Below, piece after piece: positions 1-7,642 of a stretch of DNA of 64,000 bases. The stretch's first letter is position 1. Every line of letters begins with the position of its first letter. The DNA comes from Planctomycetaceae bacterium (GTDB lineage: Bacteria > Planctomycetota > Planctomycetia > Pirellulales > Pirellulaceae): the NCBI GenBank assembly GCA_020638975.1, contig JACKHN010000008.1:124001-188000 (forward strand), read 5' to 3'. The notes under the pieces were generated by a model. That model saw only the letters and a list, made by a program, of their open reading frames with translations. It did not search any database and was not told the origin of the DNA. Made by a program: the position numbers and the translations under genes.

Positions 1-2
1 AG

Positions 3-287
3 GAGCAGCGAGTGGGCATCGCCCGAGCCATCGTCGCTCACCCAAAAGTCGTCGTCGCCGACGAGCCGACGGGTGACCTTGATCCTGATACTTCCGATCA
101 GATACTCGACCTTCTCAAACGCCTCAAAGAGCAATTGAACGTCACACTGTTGATGGTCACTCATGACGCCGAAGCAGCCCGGATCGCGGATAAGCAATTC
201 CAACTCAACCATGGGAAACTCGTGCAGACCGGTGGGACAGAATCGAACCCGGCCGTATTGTCCGAAGCGCAGGAAGTGACGGGCTAA
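3..287 (+). CDS. ABC transporter ATP-binding protein, C-terminal fragment (MacB/LolD type)
   Basis: This is the C-terminal end of an ABC ATPase whose start lies before the window; the frame is open back to base 3. The fragment begins just after the LSGG signature (EQQRVGIARAI), then shows Walker B with the D-loop (VVVADEPTGDLD) and the switch histidine (MVTHD). The ADEPTGDLD form is typical of the MacB/LolD/FtsE group, which works with FtsX-like permeases. The next gene, 18 bases downstream on the same strand, is such a permease, so the two very likely form one exporter or lipoprotein-handling complex at the inner membrane. The substrate cannot be told from the sequence. Confidence 0.9.
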   Translation, partial: EQRVGIARAIVAHPKVVVADEPTGDLDPDTSDQILDLLKRLKEQLNVTLLMVTHDAEAARIADKQFQLNHGKLVQTGGTESNPAVLSEAQEVTG

Positions 288-305
288 ACCCCGCTACGTT
301 AAACG

Positions 306-1448
306 ATGTTCAAATTTCTGCCTTATGTATTGAAGACGTTGTGGCGTCATCGTTCCCGTACACTCTTGACGGTGAGTGGCTCGGCTGTCGCTTTATTCGT
401 GTTTTGTTTTGTGGGTGCGGTGCAGGAGGGGATGAACGATTTGCAGCGCCGGCAAGAGGCGAAGGGATCGCTCATCACGTTTCAAGCCAATAAGTTCTGC
501 CCGGCCACAAGTCATCTGCCACAAGACTACGATCAGCAGATCGCGCGGTTGGATGGCGTGCGCGAAGTGGTCCCGATTCAGGTCTTCACGAACAACTGCC
601 GAGCCAGTCTCGACGTGGTGGTATTCTACGGCGTGCCGCCCCAGAAACTTCGAGCGGCTCGCGACTTCCAGCTTGTTTCGGGCGATTGGTCTGAGTTCGA
701 GCAGCATCAAGATGCCGCCGTCGTGGGTCGCGCGGTCGCGGCGCGCCGGGACATTAGCGTCGGCGACAAGTTTTCGATCGGAGATTTCTCCGTCAACGTG
801 GCAGGAGTTTTCACAAGCGACGATCCTGCCGAGGAGAACTATATCTACTCGCACCTGGAATTCCTGCAACGCGGCAAGGGGATGGGGTTGGTCGGGACCG
901 TGACTCAGTTGGAGATCTTGCTGGAGCCGGGAATCGACCCCATGACGAAGTGTGAAGAGATCGACGGCAAGTTCCGGGGCGGACCTGTTGAAACGGACAC
1001 GCGGCCCAAAGGCGTGTTCCAAGCGAAGAGTCTCGGTGACCTGGCGCAACTGATTGGAATGACACACTATCTCGGTTACGCCTGCGTCGGACTCGTGCTC
1101 TCGCTAGTCGCAACGACGACGATTATGTCGGTCGAAGACCGCATCAAAGAGCACGCCGTTCTGCAAACCATCGGATTTTCGGGACCGCGAGTTTTTCGTC
1201 TTGTGATGACCGAGAGCGTGTTGCTCAGTATCGCGGGTGGGCTCGTCGGCGTCAGCGCAGCCTTGCTCATACTTCAGATTAGCAGCCTGTCGGTCGGTGC
1301 AGAGGCCGTGACGATCTCGTTCACACCGTCGATTCGATTAGCGATCAGCGGGTTTGTCGTCGCTTGCGGCACCGGCGCAATAGCAGGAATTGCTCCGGCA
1401 ATTCACGCGGCAAGGGCGGAGATCGTACCGGCACTGCGGCAAGCGTAA
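306..1448 (+). CDS. FtsX/MacB-family ABC transporter permease
   Basis: A 380-residue integral membrane protein with the FtsX/MacB layout: one N-terminal membrane segment (about residues 18-40), a long periplasmic MacB-type core domain (about 45-250), then three C-terminal membrane segments (about 258-280, 305-330 and 345-370). The cytoplasmic stretch after TM2 (EHAVLQTIGFS) matches the coupling region that contacts the ATPase. It follows the ATPase gene by 18 bases and is probably translated from the same mRNA. A mechanotransmission-type exporter or lipoprotein-release role is inferred from the family; the cargo is unknown. Confidence 0.88.
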   Translation: MFKFLPYVLKTLWRHRSRTLLTVSGSAVALFVFCFVGAVQEGMNDLQRRQEAKGSLITFQANKFCPATSHLPQDYDQQIARLDGVREVVPIQVFTNNCRASLDVVVFYGVPPQKLRAARDFQLVSGDWSEFEQHQDAAVVGRAVAARRDISVGDKFSIGDFSVNVAGVFTSDDPAEENYIYSHLEFLQRGKGMGLVGTVTQLEILLEPGIDPMTKCEEIDGKFRGGPVETDTRPKGVFQAKSLGDLAQLIGMTHYLGYACVGLVLSLVATTTIMSVEDRIKEHAVLQTIGFSGPRVFRLVMTESVLLSIAGGLVGVSAALLILQISSLSVGAEAVTISFTPSIRLAISGFVVACGTGAIAGIAPAIHAARAEIVPALRQA

Positions 1449-1458
1449 TACGTCGCAG

Positions 1459-1800
1459 CTACGGCGCCGCGCTTGCAGGCTTTGGTGCTTCGACAATGTT
1501 CTCGAACGCATGCACCGGCATGACCATGATCTTGCCGTCGCCCATCCTGCCCGTGCGTGCGATTTCGACGATCATTCGCAAGATCTCGTCCACACGCGCA
1601 TCGTCCACCCACACGGCGATTTCGACTTTGGGGAGGAACGCCATCGAGTACTCGCTGTCGCCGTACTCATCGAGATAACTCTTTTGCCTGCCGTAGCCTT
1701 TGACTTCGCGAACCGTGAGAGCTTCCAGAGGCGCTCGTTTCAGACGATCGAGCAGCTTCTCGGCCAGAAACGGTTTAACGACTGCGACGATCTCTTTCAC
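1459..1800 (-). CDS. P-II family nitrogen regulatory protein (GlnB/GlnK-like)
   Basis: A 113-residue P-II signal protein. P-II trimers sense 2-oxoglutarate and ATP/ADP and regulate nitrogen assimilation enzymes, transporters or other targets. The N-terminus (KEIVAVVKPF), the T-loop region (VKGYGRQK...EYGDSEY) and the C-terminal signature (TGRMGDGKIMVMP) are all present. Tyr46 and Tyr51 of the T-loop align with E. coli GlnB, so uridylylation at Tyr51 is possible. The start codon is GTG. It lies 10 bases behind a ferredoxin gene on the same strand, so the pair is probably co-transcribed. No amtB or glnA is nearby, so its target is unclear. It ends tail-to-tail with the ABC permease. Confidence 0.9.
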   Translation of the reverse strand: MKEIVAVVKPFLAEKLLDRLKRAPLEALTVREVKGYGRQKSYLDEYGDSEYSMAFLPKVEIAVWVDDARVDEILRMIVEIARTGRMGDGKIMVMPVHAFENIVEAPKPASAAP

Positions 1801-1810
1801 GAATCACGGC

Positions 1811-2224
1811 TTAGCTAAAGAAGTTTTCGCCGAACAAGTTCACTTCTGGTCCACTCTCGACTTCGATGTCGCCATTGATCTGCGTCATGCAAGCCAATCG
1901 CATGTTGTCTTCGTGGCCGATGTATGCCAGACACGGGATCGGATCCGGCGGGAAACCAGGGGTCTTGAAGCGGAGTTGCTCGCGTTTCGTCAGTTGATTT
2001 GTGTTTTGGATGCCAGCCGTGATCAGCACGCGGCAGGTACCGCACATGCCCCTGAGTACGCCCATCGTGCAGTTCGAGCAATTCAAGTGCTTATTGATAC
2101 TCGCGCCATAGCCGTTCACACCGCAATTCAGGTTGATTCCCGCTTTGACGGCTTCCTCTCGCAGGTAAGAGCCGGCAGGAACTTCGATTTCTTTGTTTTC
2201 TTTGGTGAACTTGACGATTGGCAT
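1811..2224 (-). CDS. [2Fe-2S] ferredoxin-like protein
   Basis: A 137-residue soluble protein with a plant-type ferredoxin fold: an N-terminal beta-grasp start (PIVKFTKENKEIEVPAG), then cysteines C49, C52, C61 and C64 (CSNC...GMCGTC) and a distant C112 (RLACMTQ). C52/C61/C64/C112 are the most likely cluster ligands; C34 and C98 are extra cysteines whose role is unknown. It probably carries electrons for an unidentified reductase or oxygenase. It is the first gene of a two-gene minus-strand unit with the P-II gene, an unusual pairing. The ATG start gives a normal ferredoxin N-terminus. Confidence 0.82.
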   Translation of the reverse strand: MPIVKFTKENKEIEVPAGSYLREEAVKAGINLNCGVNGYGASINKHLNCSNCTMGVLRGMCGTCRVLITAGIQNTNQLTKREQLRFKTPGFPPDPIPCLAYIGHEDNMRLACMTQINGDIEVESGPEVNLFGENFFS

Positions 2225-2529
2225 GAGTCAGATCTGCTATCAAAAAGGGCCTAAATCGAATCCAACAAACCGCTTGGGTCCCGGCATCCTAACCTTGGAC
2301 CACTTGAAAATCTACCGCGCCGATTGCGTTGCGCGAAGTGACTGGAAAGTAATGTTTTTGCAGTCAAATTGGTTATCGAGGCAGATGGCAAGTTCGTCTT
2401 GGCACGTTTCCGGGCATCTGATACCGTACTCAGCCTTCGGCAAGGAAGTCGAAGCGGGTCCACGAAGCTGGGTTATGACCGAATAATTTGCGCGGAGAGA
2501 TCGTGGCTACATCACGGAGGAGTCGGGAG
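2225..2529. other. Intergenic region between divergent ferredoxin and rimI-like genes
   Basis: About 305 bases between divergently transcribed genes, so it should hold both promoters. I saw no convincing ORF, strong -35/-10 pair or hairpin. The only clear element is the Shine-Dalgarno GGAGG at 2516-2520 for the downstream acetyltransferase. Confidence 0.5.
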
Positions 2530-3051
<522 letters not shown>

Positions 3052-3078
3052 CCTCAGACCCGAACCGTAGAAGCTGCG

Positions 3079-3888
3079 ATGCCGCACGAGACGCTGGCGA
3101 TTCTGTTCCTATTGGCGTGTCTCGCTGCGCCGTTTGTTTGGGCAGGCATTGCGCTGTCGCGAAGTCGGTTCACGTTGCCGCAAGGCATACTTTGGGTAAT
3201 CGCGTTGCTATTCGTTCGGTTGCTCTGGAGAACAAGTCTTCCGAAGCACATGCCGGCGGGGTCTGAAAAGGGCGCGGTCGTAATCTGCAATCACCGCAGC
3301 AGCATCGATCCATTCTTTCTACAAGTCTGCTTTGATCGTCCGATGCATTGGATGGTGGCCCGCGAATACTGCGAGTCGCGAGCGTTCGGCTGGTTCCTGC
3401 GAACCTGCGAGGTCATCCCGGTCAGCCGCAGTGGCAGTGACATGGCTGCCACGCGAGGGGCGATTCGCTATGCACAACGCGGCGATTTGATCAGCATGTT
3501 TCCGGAAGGCCGGATCAACATGACGGAGAAGTTGCTGTTGCCGGTTCGTCCCGGCGCGATCATGGTCGCGTTGCGCGCCAAAGCCCCCTTGCTCCCCTGC
3601 TATATCGCCGGGGCACCCTACGCGGGCACTCCTGCGAGTCCCTTCTTTATGTCGGCCCGTGTTCGCTTGCAGTTTGGCGAGGTGATCGATCTTTCGCCGT
3701 ATTACGACGTCGAACAGAATGATGCCTTAGTCAAGGAGCTGATGACAAGAGTTGTGAATGAGATCGCACGACTCGCTGGGCAGCCCGACTTCCAGCCCGA
3801 ATTCGCGGGACGCAAGTGGAAACCCACGGAAGAGCAGATTCAAGCCGATCTCGAAACGCTCGCCCGCAGCAATCGAAACAACGCTTAA
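3079..3888 (+). CDS. plsC: 1-acyl-sn-glycerol-3-phosphate acyltransferase (PlsC-like)
   Basis: A 269-residue membrane-associated acyltransferase that would acylate lysophosphatidate or a related lipid in phospholipid synthesis. It has hydrophobic N-terminal segments (about residues 6-26 and 36-50), the catalytic H72-x4-D77 motif (NHRSSID) and the glycerol-phosphate-binding FPEGRIN motif at 141-147. The later Pro-rich block (LLPCYIAGAP) also fits the family. It lies downstream of the RimI-like gene and its last four bases overlap the end of the convergent ATP-grasp gene. The exact acceptor lipid cannot be told. Confidence 0.88.
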   Translation: MPHETLAILFLLACLAAPFVWAGIALSRSRFTLPQGILWVIALLFVRLLWRTSLPKHMPAGSEKGAVVICNHRSSIDPFFLQVCFDRPMHWMVAREYCESRAFGWFLRTCEVIPVSRSGSDMAATRGAIRYAQRGDLISMFPEGRINMTEKLLLPVRPGAIMVALRAKAPLLPCYIAGAPYAGTPASPFFMSARVRLQFGEVIDLSPYYDVEQNDALVKELMTRVVNEIARLAGQPDFQPEFAGRKWKPTEEQIQADLETLARSNRNNA

Positions 3889-5060
3889 CGCCAAGCGGCG
3901 ATGGCAGTTCGTAAACTCTCTTCTACTTCTTCGTTCGTCGCTCCCGCAGCGAAGAGCGTGGTGAGCGGTTCGCCCTCATCGACGATTGTGCCAGCCGTCG
4001 GAATGTCCGCTACGGTCGGAGCAGCGTCACTTTCGTTTCTCGCAAGCAGCTCTTGTTCCAGTTTCGTATCGATGGTGATTCGACGGTTCGCATACACGAC
4101 CGCCTTCCCATGTCGCGCGCCGTTTGAATTGGTGTAGGACGGGTTTCCAGGCCGATCGTTCGCCGGACGAGCCTGGAGACCCATCCTCCCTTTGTGATCG
4201 CTCACGGGCAGTTTGCCATCACGACAGGCGGCAACATGCCATTGAATCGCCGCAATGTTCATCGCCCGCTCAAGGATCTCGACAGACGCAGTATAGCGCG
4301 GATTCACTTCGACTGGCCAAATACCTTCGTCGTTAACGATCGCATCGACGCCGAACAAACCCTGCACGGCAAAGCTACTTGCGATGCAGTTGCCGATATC
4401 GGAAAGTGCCTGTACTTGTTCGGTCGACAGTGCGATCGGGCCGACCGAGCCCACGTACTGAAACTCGCGAGCCCCACCCCAAGCCGGGCCGAGTAATTGC
4501 TCCGTTGCCCCCACAAACTTCGACTTCCCGTTCGCGGCCACAAAGATCGCTCCGATGGAACGGCCCGGAATGAACTCCTGGAAGTAAATGGACGCGGCTG
4601 TGTTGTCCGACCTAGCCGGAACGAATCGCTCAATACCGAATCCCCCAGCCGCTTGGAGCGGTTTCCGCAGCCACTGTCCCTCGACAGGAACCTCGCCGAG
4701 CAACTTCAACCGAGGGCATCGAAGGCCAGCCTGACGCAACGCCGCCGCCAGATCCCAAGGATTACGAATCCGCCGGACTACTGCCGGTGCCGTCCCTAAA
4801 AGCTCTCGCTGCTCGGTCAGTTGTTCAATCAAACTCACATGATTTTCAAGCGGCCCCGTGTACATCCAATCAGCCGTCGGCAACCCACACGCCAACTTCG
4901 CCACTTGACGTAGCTCGTCATACGGTTGAAAGTTGCGACAGATTCTCCGCAAGTCGGCGTCGGCAAAGCGGTCGATCGCGAGGGGCTCGAATCCCGCCCT
5001 TCGTGCCGACATCGCTGCTGCACGGACGCTGCCCCCAACGAGTAGCAATGGCTCTGTCAT
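3885..5060 (-). CDS. ATP-grasp protein linked to H4MPT C1 genes
   Basis: A 391-residue ATP-grasp enzyme (carboxylate-amine ligase fold). The N-terminus is a Rossmann-like pre-ATP-grasp domain (LLLVGGSVRAAAMSA...GFEPLAIDRFADAD). The middle carries ATP-binding residues (WLRKPLQAAGGFGIE) and the acidic metal-binding end (PVEVNPRYTAS). It is divergent from fae, with 122 bases between. ATP-grasp genes of this kind recur beside the archaeal-type C1 genes of methylotrophs and planctomycetes, and a role in making or maturing methanopterin or methanofuran cofactors is commonly proposed; that role is inference here. The C-terminal third (after about residue 290) is a less conserved extension. Confidence 0.75.
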   Translation of the reverse strand: MTEPLLLVGGSVRAAAMSARRAGFEPLAIDRFADADLRRICRNFQPYDELRQVAKLACGLPTADWMYTGPLENHVSLIEQLTEQRELLGTAPAVVRRIRNPWDLAAALRQAGLRCPRLKLLGEVPVEGQWLRKPLQAAGGFGIERFVPARSDNTAASIYFQEFIPGRSIGAIFVAANGKSKFVGATEQLLGPAWGGAREFQYVGSVGPIALSTEQVQALSDIGNCIASSFAVQGLFGVDAIVNDEGIWPVEVNPRYTASVEILERAMNIAAIQWHVAACRDGKLPVSDHKGRMGLQARPANDRPGNPSYTNSNGARHGKAVVYANRRITIDTKLEQELLARNESDAAPTVADIPTAGTIVDEGEPLTTLFAAGATNEEVEESLRTAIAAWR

Positions 5061-5182
5061 CGCCCCACGACCCTCGCCCGGCGGGGAGTTGCATTCAGGA
5101 TGCGGTTTGGTAAGTTCATTGGTTCTAAACCCTTGTAATCAGTAACTCTCAGAGATTCTATCAGCTACACGGAGATTGATTC

Positions 5183-5677
5183 ATGTCGATGTACATTGGC
5201 GAAGCACTGGCGGGTGACGGCAACGAGATCGCTCATATTGACTTGCTGATCGGCAGCAAGAATGGCCCTGTTGGCAACGCGTTCGCGAATGCACTGGCGC
5301 GTCAGAGTGAAGGTCACTCGAACCTGCTGGCGGTCCTAACACCGAACCTCGCTGTAAAGCCTTCGACCGTCATGATCACCAAGGTCACGATTAAAGGCAT
5401 GACGCAAGCCGTTCAAATGTTCGGCCCCGCACAAGCTGCCGTCGCCAAAGCTGTGGCCGACGCTGTTGGTGAAGGCATCCTGCCCAAGGATCAATGCGAA
5501 GACCTCGTCATCGTCTGTGGTGTCTTTATTCACCCAGCTGCTGAGGACAACAAAAAGATCTACGACTACAACTACGAAGCCACCAAGCAAGCGATTGCAA
5601 ACGCGATGGCGGGCAAGCCGTCCGCTGACGAAATGTTGGCTGGCAAGGATTCCGAGCATCCTTTCAAGGGTTTCTAG
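5183..5677 (+). CDS. fae: Formaldehyde-activating enzyme (Fae)
   Basis: A 164-residue Fae homologue of full family length. Fae condenses formaldehyde with tetrahydromethanopterin to give methylene-H4MPT, detoxifying formaldehyde and feeding C1 oxidation in the cytoplasm. The start (MYIGEALAGDGNEIAHIDL) contains the catalytic histidine, H18 here, and the SKNGPVGNAFANAL and KPSTVMITKVTIK blocks are near-canonical. GGAG precedes the ATG by about ten bases. A terminator-like hairpin separates it from the methylene-H4MPT dehydrogenase gene, so fae may be expressed at a higher level than the downstream gene. Confidence 0.97.
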   Translation: MSMYIGEALAGDGNEIAHIDLLIGSKNGPVGNAFANALARQSEGHSNLLAVLTPNLAVKPSTVMITKVTIKGMTQAVQMFGPAQAAVAKAVADAVGEGILPKDQCEDLVIVCGVFIHPAAEDNKKIYDYNYEATKQAIANAMAGKPSADEMLAGKDSEHPFKGF

Positions 5678-5711
5678 TTCTTAGCCTTTGCTAGATCGAT
5701 CGAACAACATT

Positions 5712-5753
5712 CGCCCATCGCTCGTGCAAGTCGCGGCGGTGGGCGTTTCTTTG
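5712..5753 (+). terminator. Terminator/attenuator-like hairpin between fae and the methylene-H4MPT dehydrogenase gene
   Basis: Stem arms at 5712-5721 (CGCCCATCGC) and 5736-5745 (GCGGTGGGCG) pair over 9 of 10 positions and are followed by TTTCTTTG. The hairpin lies only 10 bases before the next start codon, so it may act as a partial terminator or attenuator. Confidence 0.6.
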
Positions 5754-5763
5754 TAGGTGTGCC

Positions 5764-6639
5764 ATGACGAAGCCGAAGATTCTCATCCAGCTGGACGGAG
5801 ACGACCACGCCAGCGTCTTCGATGCGGTGGTTGCCGTTGACTCAGACATCGACCACCTGTTCCAGTATCGCTCGGTCCAACCGGAACAAGTCCGCGATCT
5901 CGTCCACGGAGCGATGTTCACCCGCGGTCCGCAAGATCTGCACAACACCGCAGTCTTCATTGGCGGAGCCAACGTTGCGCAAGGCGAGAGTTTATTGCGT
6001 GCGACCGCGGATTGTTTCTTCGGACCAATGCGCGTCTCCGTGATGCTCGACGCGAACGGAGCCAATACCACAGCCGCAGCTGCTGTCCTGGCGGCGGCTC
6101 GTCACGTCGACCTGTCTCAATCCGAAGCCCTCGTGCTTGCCGGCACAGGGCCCGTCGGGCAACGAGCCGTGAGGTTGTTGGCTCGCGCCGGATGCAAGGT
6201 TCGCGTCGCATCGAGGAGCGTGGATCGAGCTGCGGCAACCTGCGAGCAAGTGCGAGGAAAGGTCGATGGCGCGCTTCTGACCCCGCTCGCAACAAGTAAC
6301 TCGCAAGAAACGGCCAAGGCTCTAGAAGGTGCAAACGTCGTGGTCGCCGCCGGTGCGGCTGGCATTGAATTGCTGTCAGCCGAAACCCGCGCCGCTTGTT
6401 CGTCACTGCGAGTTGCTGTCGATCTGAACGCGGTTCCACCGCTTGGAATCGGTGGCGTGGGTGTGACGGATAAAGCGGTCGATCAAAACGGCGTCGTTTG
6501 CTACGGGGCGATTGGCGTGGGTGGAACGAAGATGAAGATCCATAAAGCTGCCATCAAGAAACTCTTCGTGGCGAACAACTTGGTCCTCGATGCGGAAGAG
6601 ATCTTCGAAATCGGTCGCGAGTTGGAAGCCGCCTCGTAA
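5764..6639 (+). CDS. Methylene-tetrahydromethanopterin dehydrogenase (MtdB/MtdC type)
   Basis: A 291-residue NAD(P)-dependent methylene-H4MPT dehydrogenase, which oxidises the product of Fae to methenyl-H4MPT. The N-terminus (KPKILIQLDGDDHASVFDAVVAVD) and the GGANVAQGESLL block are typical of MtdA/MtdB-class enzymes. The C-terminal half is a Rossmann domain with a nucleotide loop (LAGTGPVGQRAVRLLA) followed by ASRS, a loop compatible with NADP. Planctomycetes are known to carry a distinct class, MtdC, alongside MtdB, and sequence reading alone does not separate these. It follows fae by 86 bases and ends directly against the convergent zinc-ribbon gene. Confidence 0.9.
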   Translation: MTKPKILIQLDGDDHASVFDAVVAVDSDIDHLFQYRSVQPEQVRDLVHGAMFTRGPQDLHNTAVFIGGANVAQGESLLRATADCFFGPMRVSVMLDANGANTTAAAAVLAAARHVDLSQSEALVLAGTGPVGQRAVRLLARAGCKVRVASRSVDRAAATCEQVRGKVDGALLTPLATSNSQETAKALEGANVVVAAGAAGIELLSAETRAACSSLRVAVDLNAVPPLGIGGVGVTDKAVDQNGVVCYGAIGVGGTKMKIHKAAIKKLFVANNLVLDAEEIFEIGRELEAAS

Positions 6640-7101
6640 CTACGAACGCCCTTGCATCACAAAGTAGGCCAGGATGGAAACCAGGACGATCGCGCAAAAG
6701 ACCCATACAATCATGTTCTTGACGAACTTGCGGGCAACTCGCTCTTCGAATGCGAGCTGACGGGCCCGGAGATCGTCACCCACCACTTCGTGCTGCTCAG
6801 TGTGTTTAGGCGTTGGCGTTTCTGCAGTGATCGTCGCTCCCGGCGGCAGCAGATCGGAAGGCGAATAGTCTCTCGGTCGCGTGGTCGGAGGTTCGTTAGG
6901 CCGATGTCTTGGCGAGGGTGAGTCGATCGGAGGCGGTTCGATCACCGAGTGGTCGGCAATCGGTGGCTCGGCAAGAACCGGCTCGCTGCTTAAGGCAACT
7001 GCCTGCCGGCAATGCGGGCAAGCGACTTGCAGTGCGGGGAGAGACGCGTCGATCTGAAATGGACCGCTACAGTGCGGACAGTTGAACTGCGACAGCGTCA
7101 T
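6640..7101 (-). CDS. Zinc-ribbon protein with one C-terminal membrane segment
   Basis: A 153-residue protein of unknown function. An N-terminal zinc ribbon of the MJ0042 type has C8/C11 and C28/C31 (CPHC...CPHC). It is followed by a long Pro/Ser/Thr-rich low-complexity linker (about 40-100), a short charged helix (about 105-125) and one hydrophobic segment (about 131-148) at the C-terminus. It is probably tail-anchored in the inner membrane with the ribbon in the cytoplasm. Such modular small proteins are common in planctomycetes. Its stop is adjacent to that of the dehydrogenase gene, so it is not part of the C1 operon. Confidence 0.72.
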   Translation of the reverse strand: MTLSQFNCPHCSGPFQIDASLPALQVACPHCRQAVALSSEPVLAEPPIADHSVIEPPPIDSPSPRHRPNEPPTTRPRDYSPSDLLPPGATITAETPTPKHTEQHEVVGDDLRARQLAFEERVARKFVKNMIVWVFCAIVLVSILAYFVMQGRS

Positions 7102-7363
7102 CGTTCGAGATACTCCTGGAGGATTCGGCTCCAGTATGAATTACACCGCAGACGATGGAAACCGACCGTGGCTGCAAGCTGCTAACCTTCGAGTGGACAA
7201 ACTGGAAGGTTGTCGCCACGTACAGACATTACAACCGGCACCATTGGTCGGTCCAAGTCTGGCAACGAGAGATTTGTGAGCCATTTGCCAGCGTCGGTGT
7301 CCGCAATCACCAATACTTGCCCAACAGACTTTGTAGAGTGGCACCGCGTTTAAGGATCAAGTG

Positions 7364-7633
7364 ATGCAAGGTTTCCGAACGATCGTCGTGCTGGCCGGAC
7401 TAATTGCCTGTGCGATGGCGACGAGGGTCTCAGCGACGCACCCGTCTTACCTCATCCTGCGCGGACCCGTCGCCGCCAATCCACACCACACGAGCCAAGG
7501 CTACTATCCCGGCTATGGCTATGCCGTTCAGCCACAAGCGTATTCCTACGGATGGTTCGGCGCCCAACCGACGAGGCAGTGGACCCGGCACAACGGCTAC
7601 TATCGCAATTACACCGAGTGGTCGGCACGATAG
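7364..7633 (+). CDS. Small secreted Tyr/Gly-rich protein
   Basis: An 89-residue protein with a clear signal peptide (hydrophobic residues about 6-20, cleavage near SATHP). The mature part is rich in Tyr, Gly, His and Trp and ends in a YGWFGAQPTRQWTRHNGY-type block that recurs in many small planctomycete exported proteins. Its function is unknown; a cell-envelope location is inferred. The ATG at 7364 has AAGGA seven bases upstream, better than the GTG immediately before it. It converges with the barrel gene on the minus strand, 9 bases apart. Confidence 0.65.
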   Translation: MQGFRTIVVLAGLIACAMATRVSATHPSYLILRGPVAANPHHTSQGYYPGYGYAVQPQAYSYGWFGAQPTRQWTRHNGYYRNYTEWSAR

Positions 7634-7642
7634 CAACAATGG

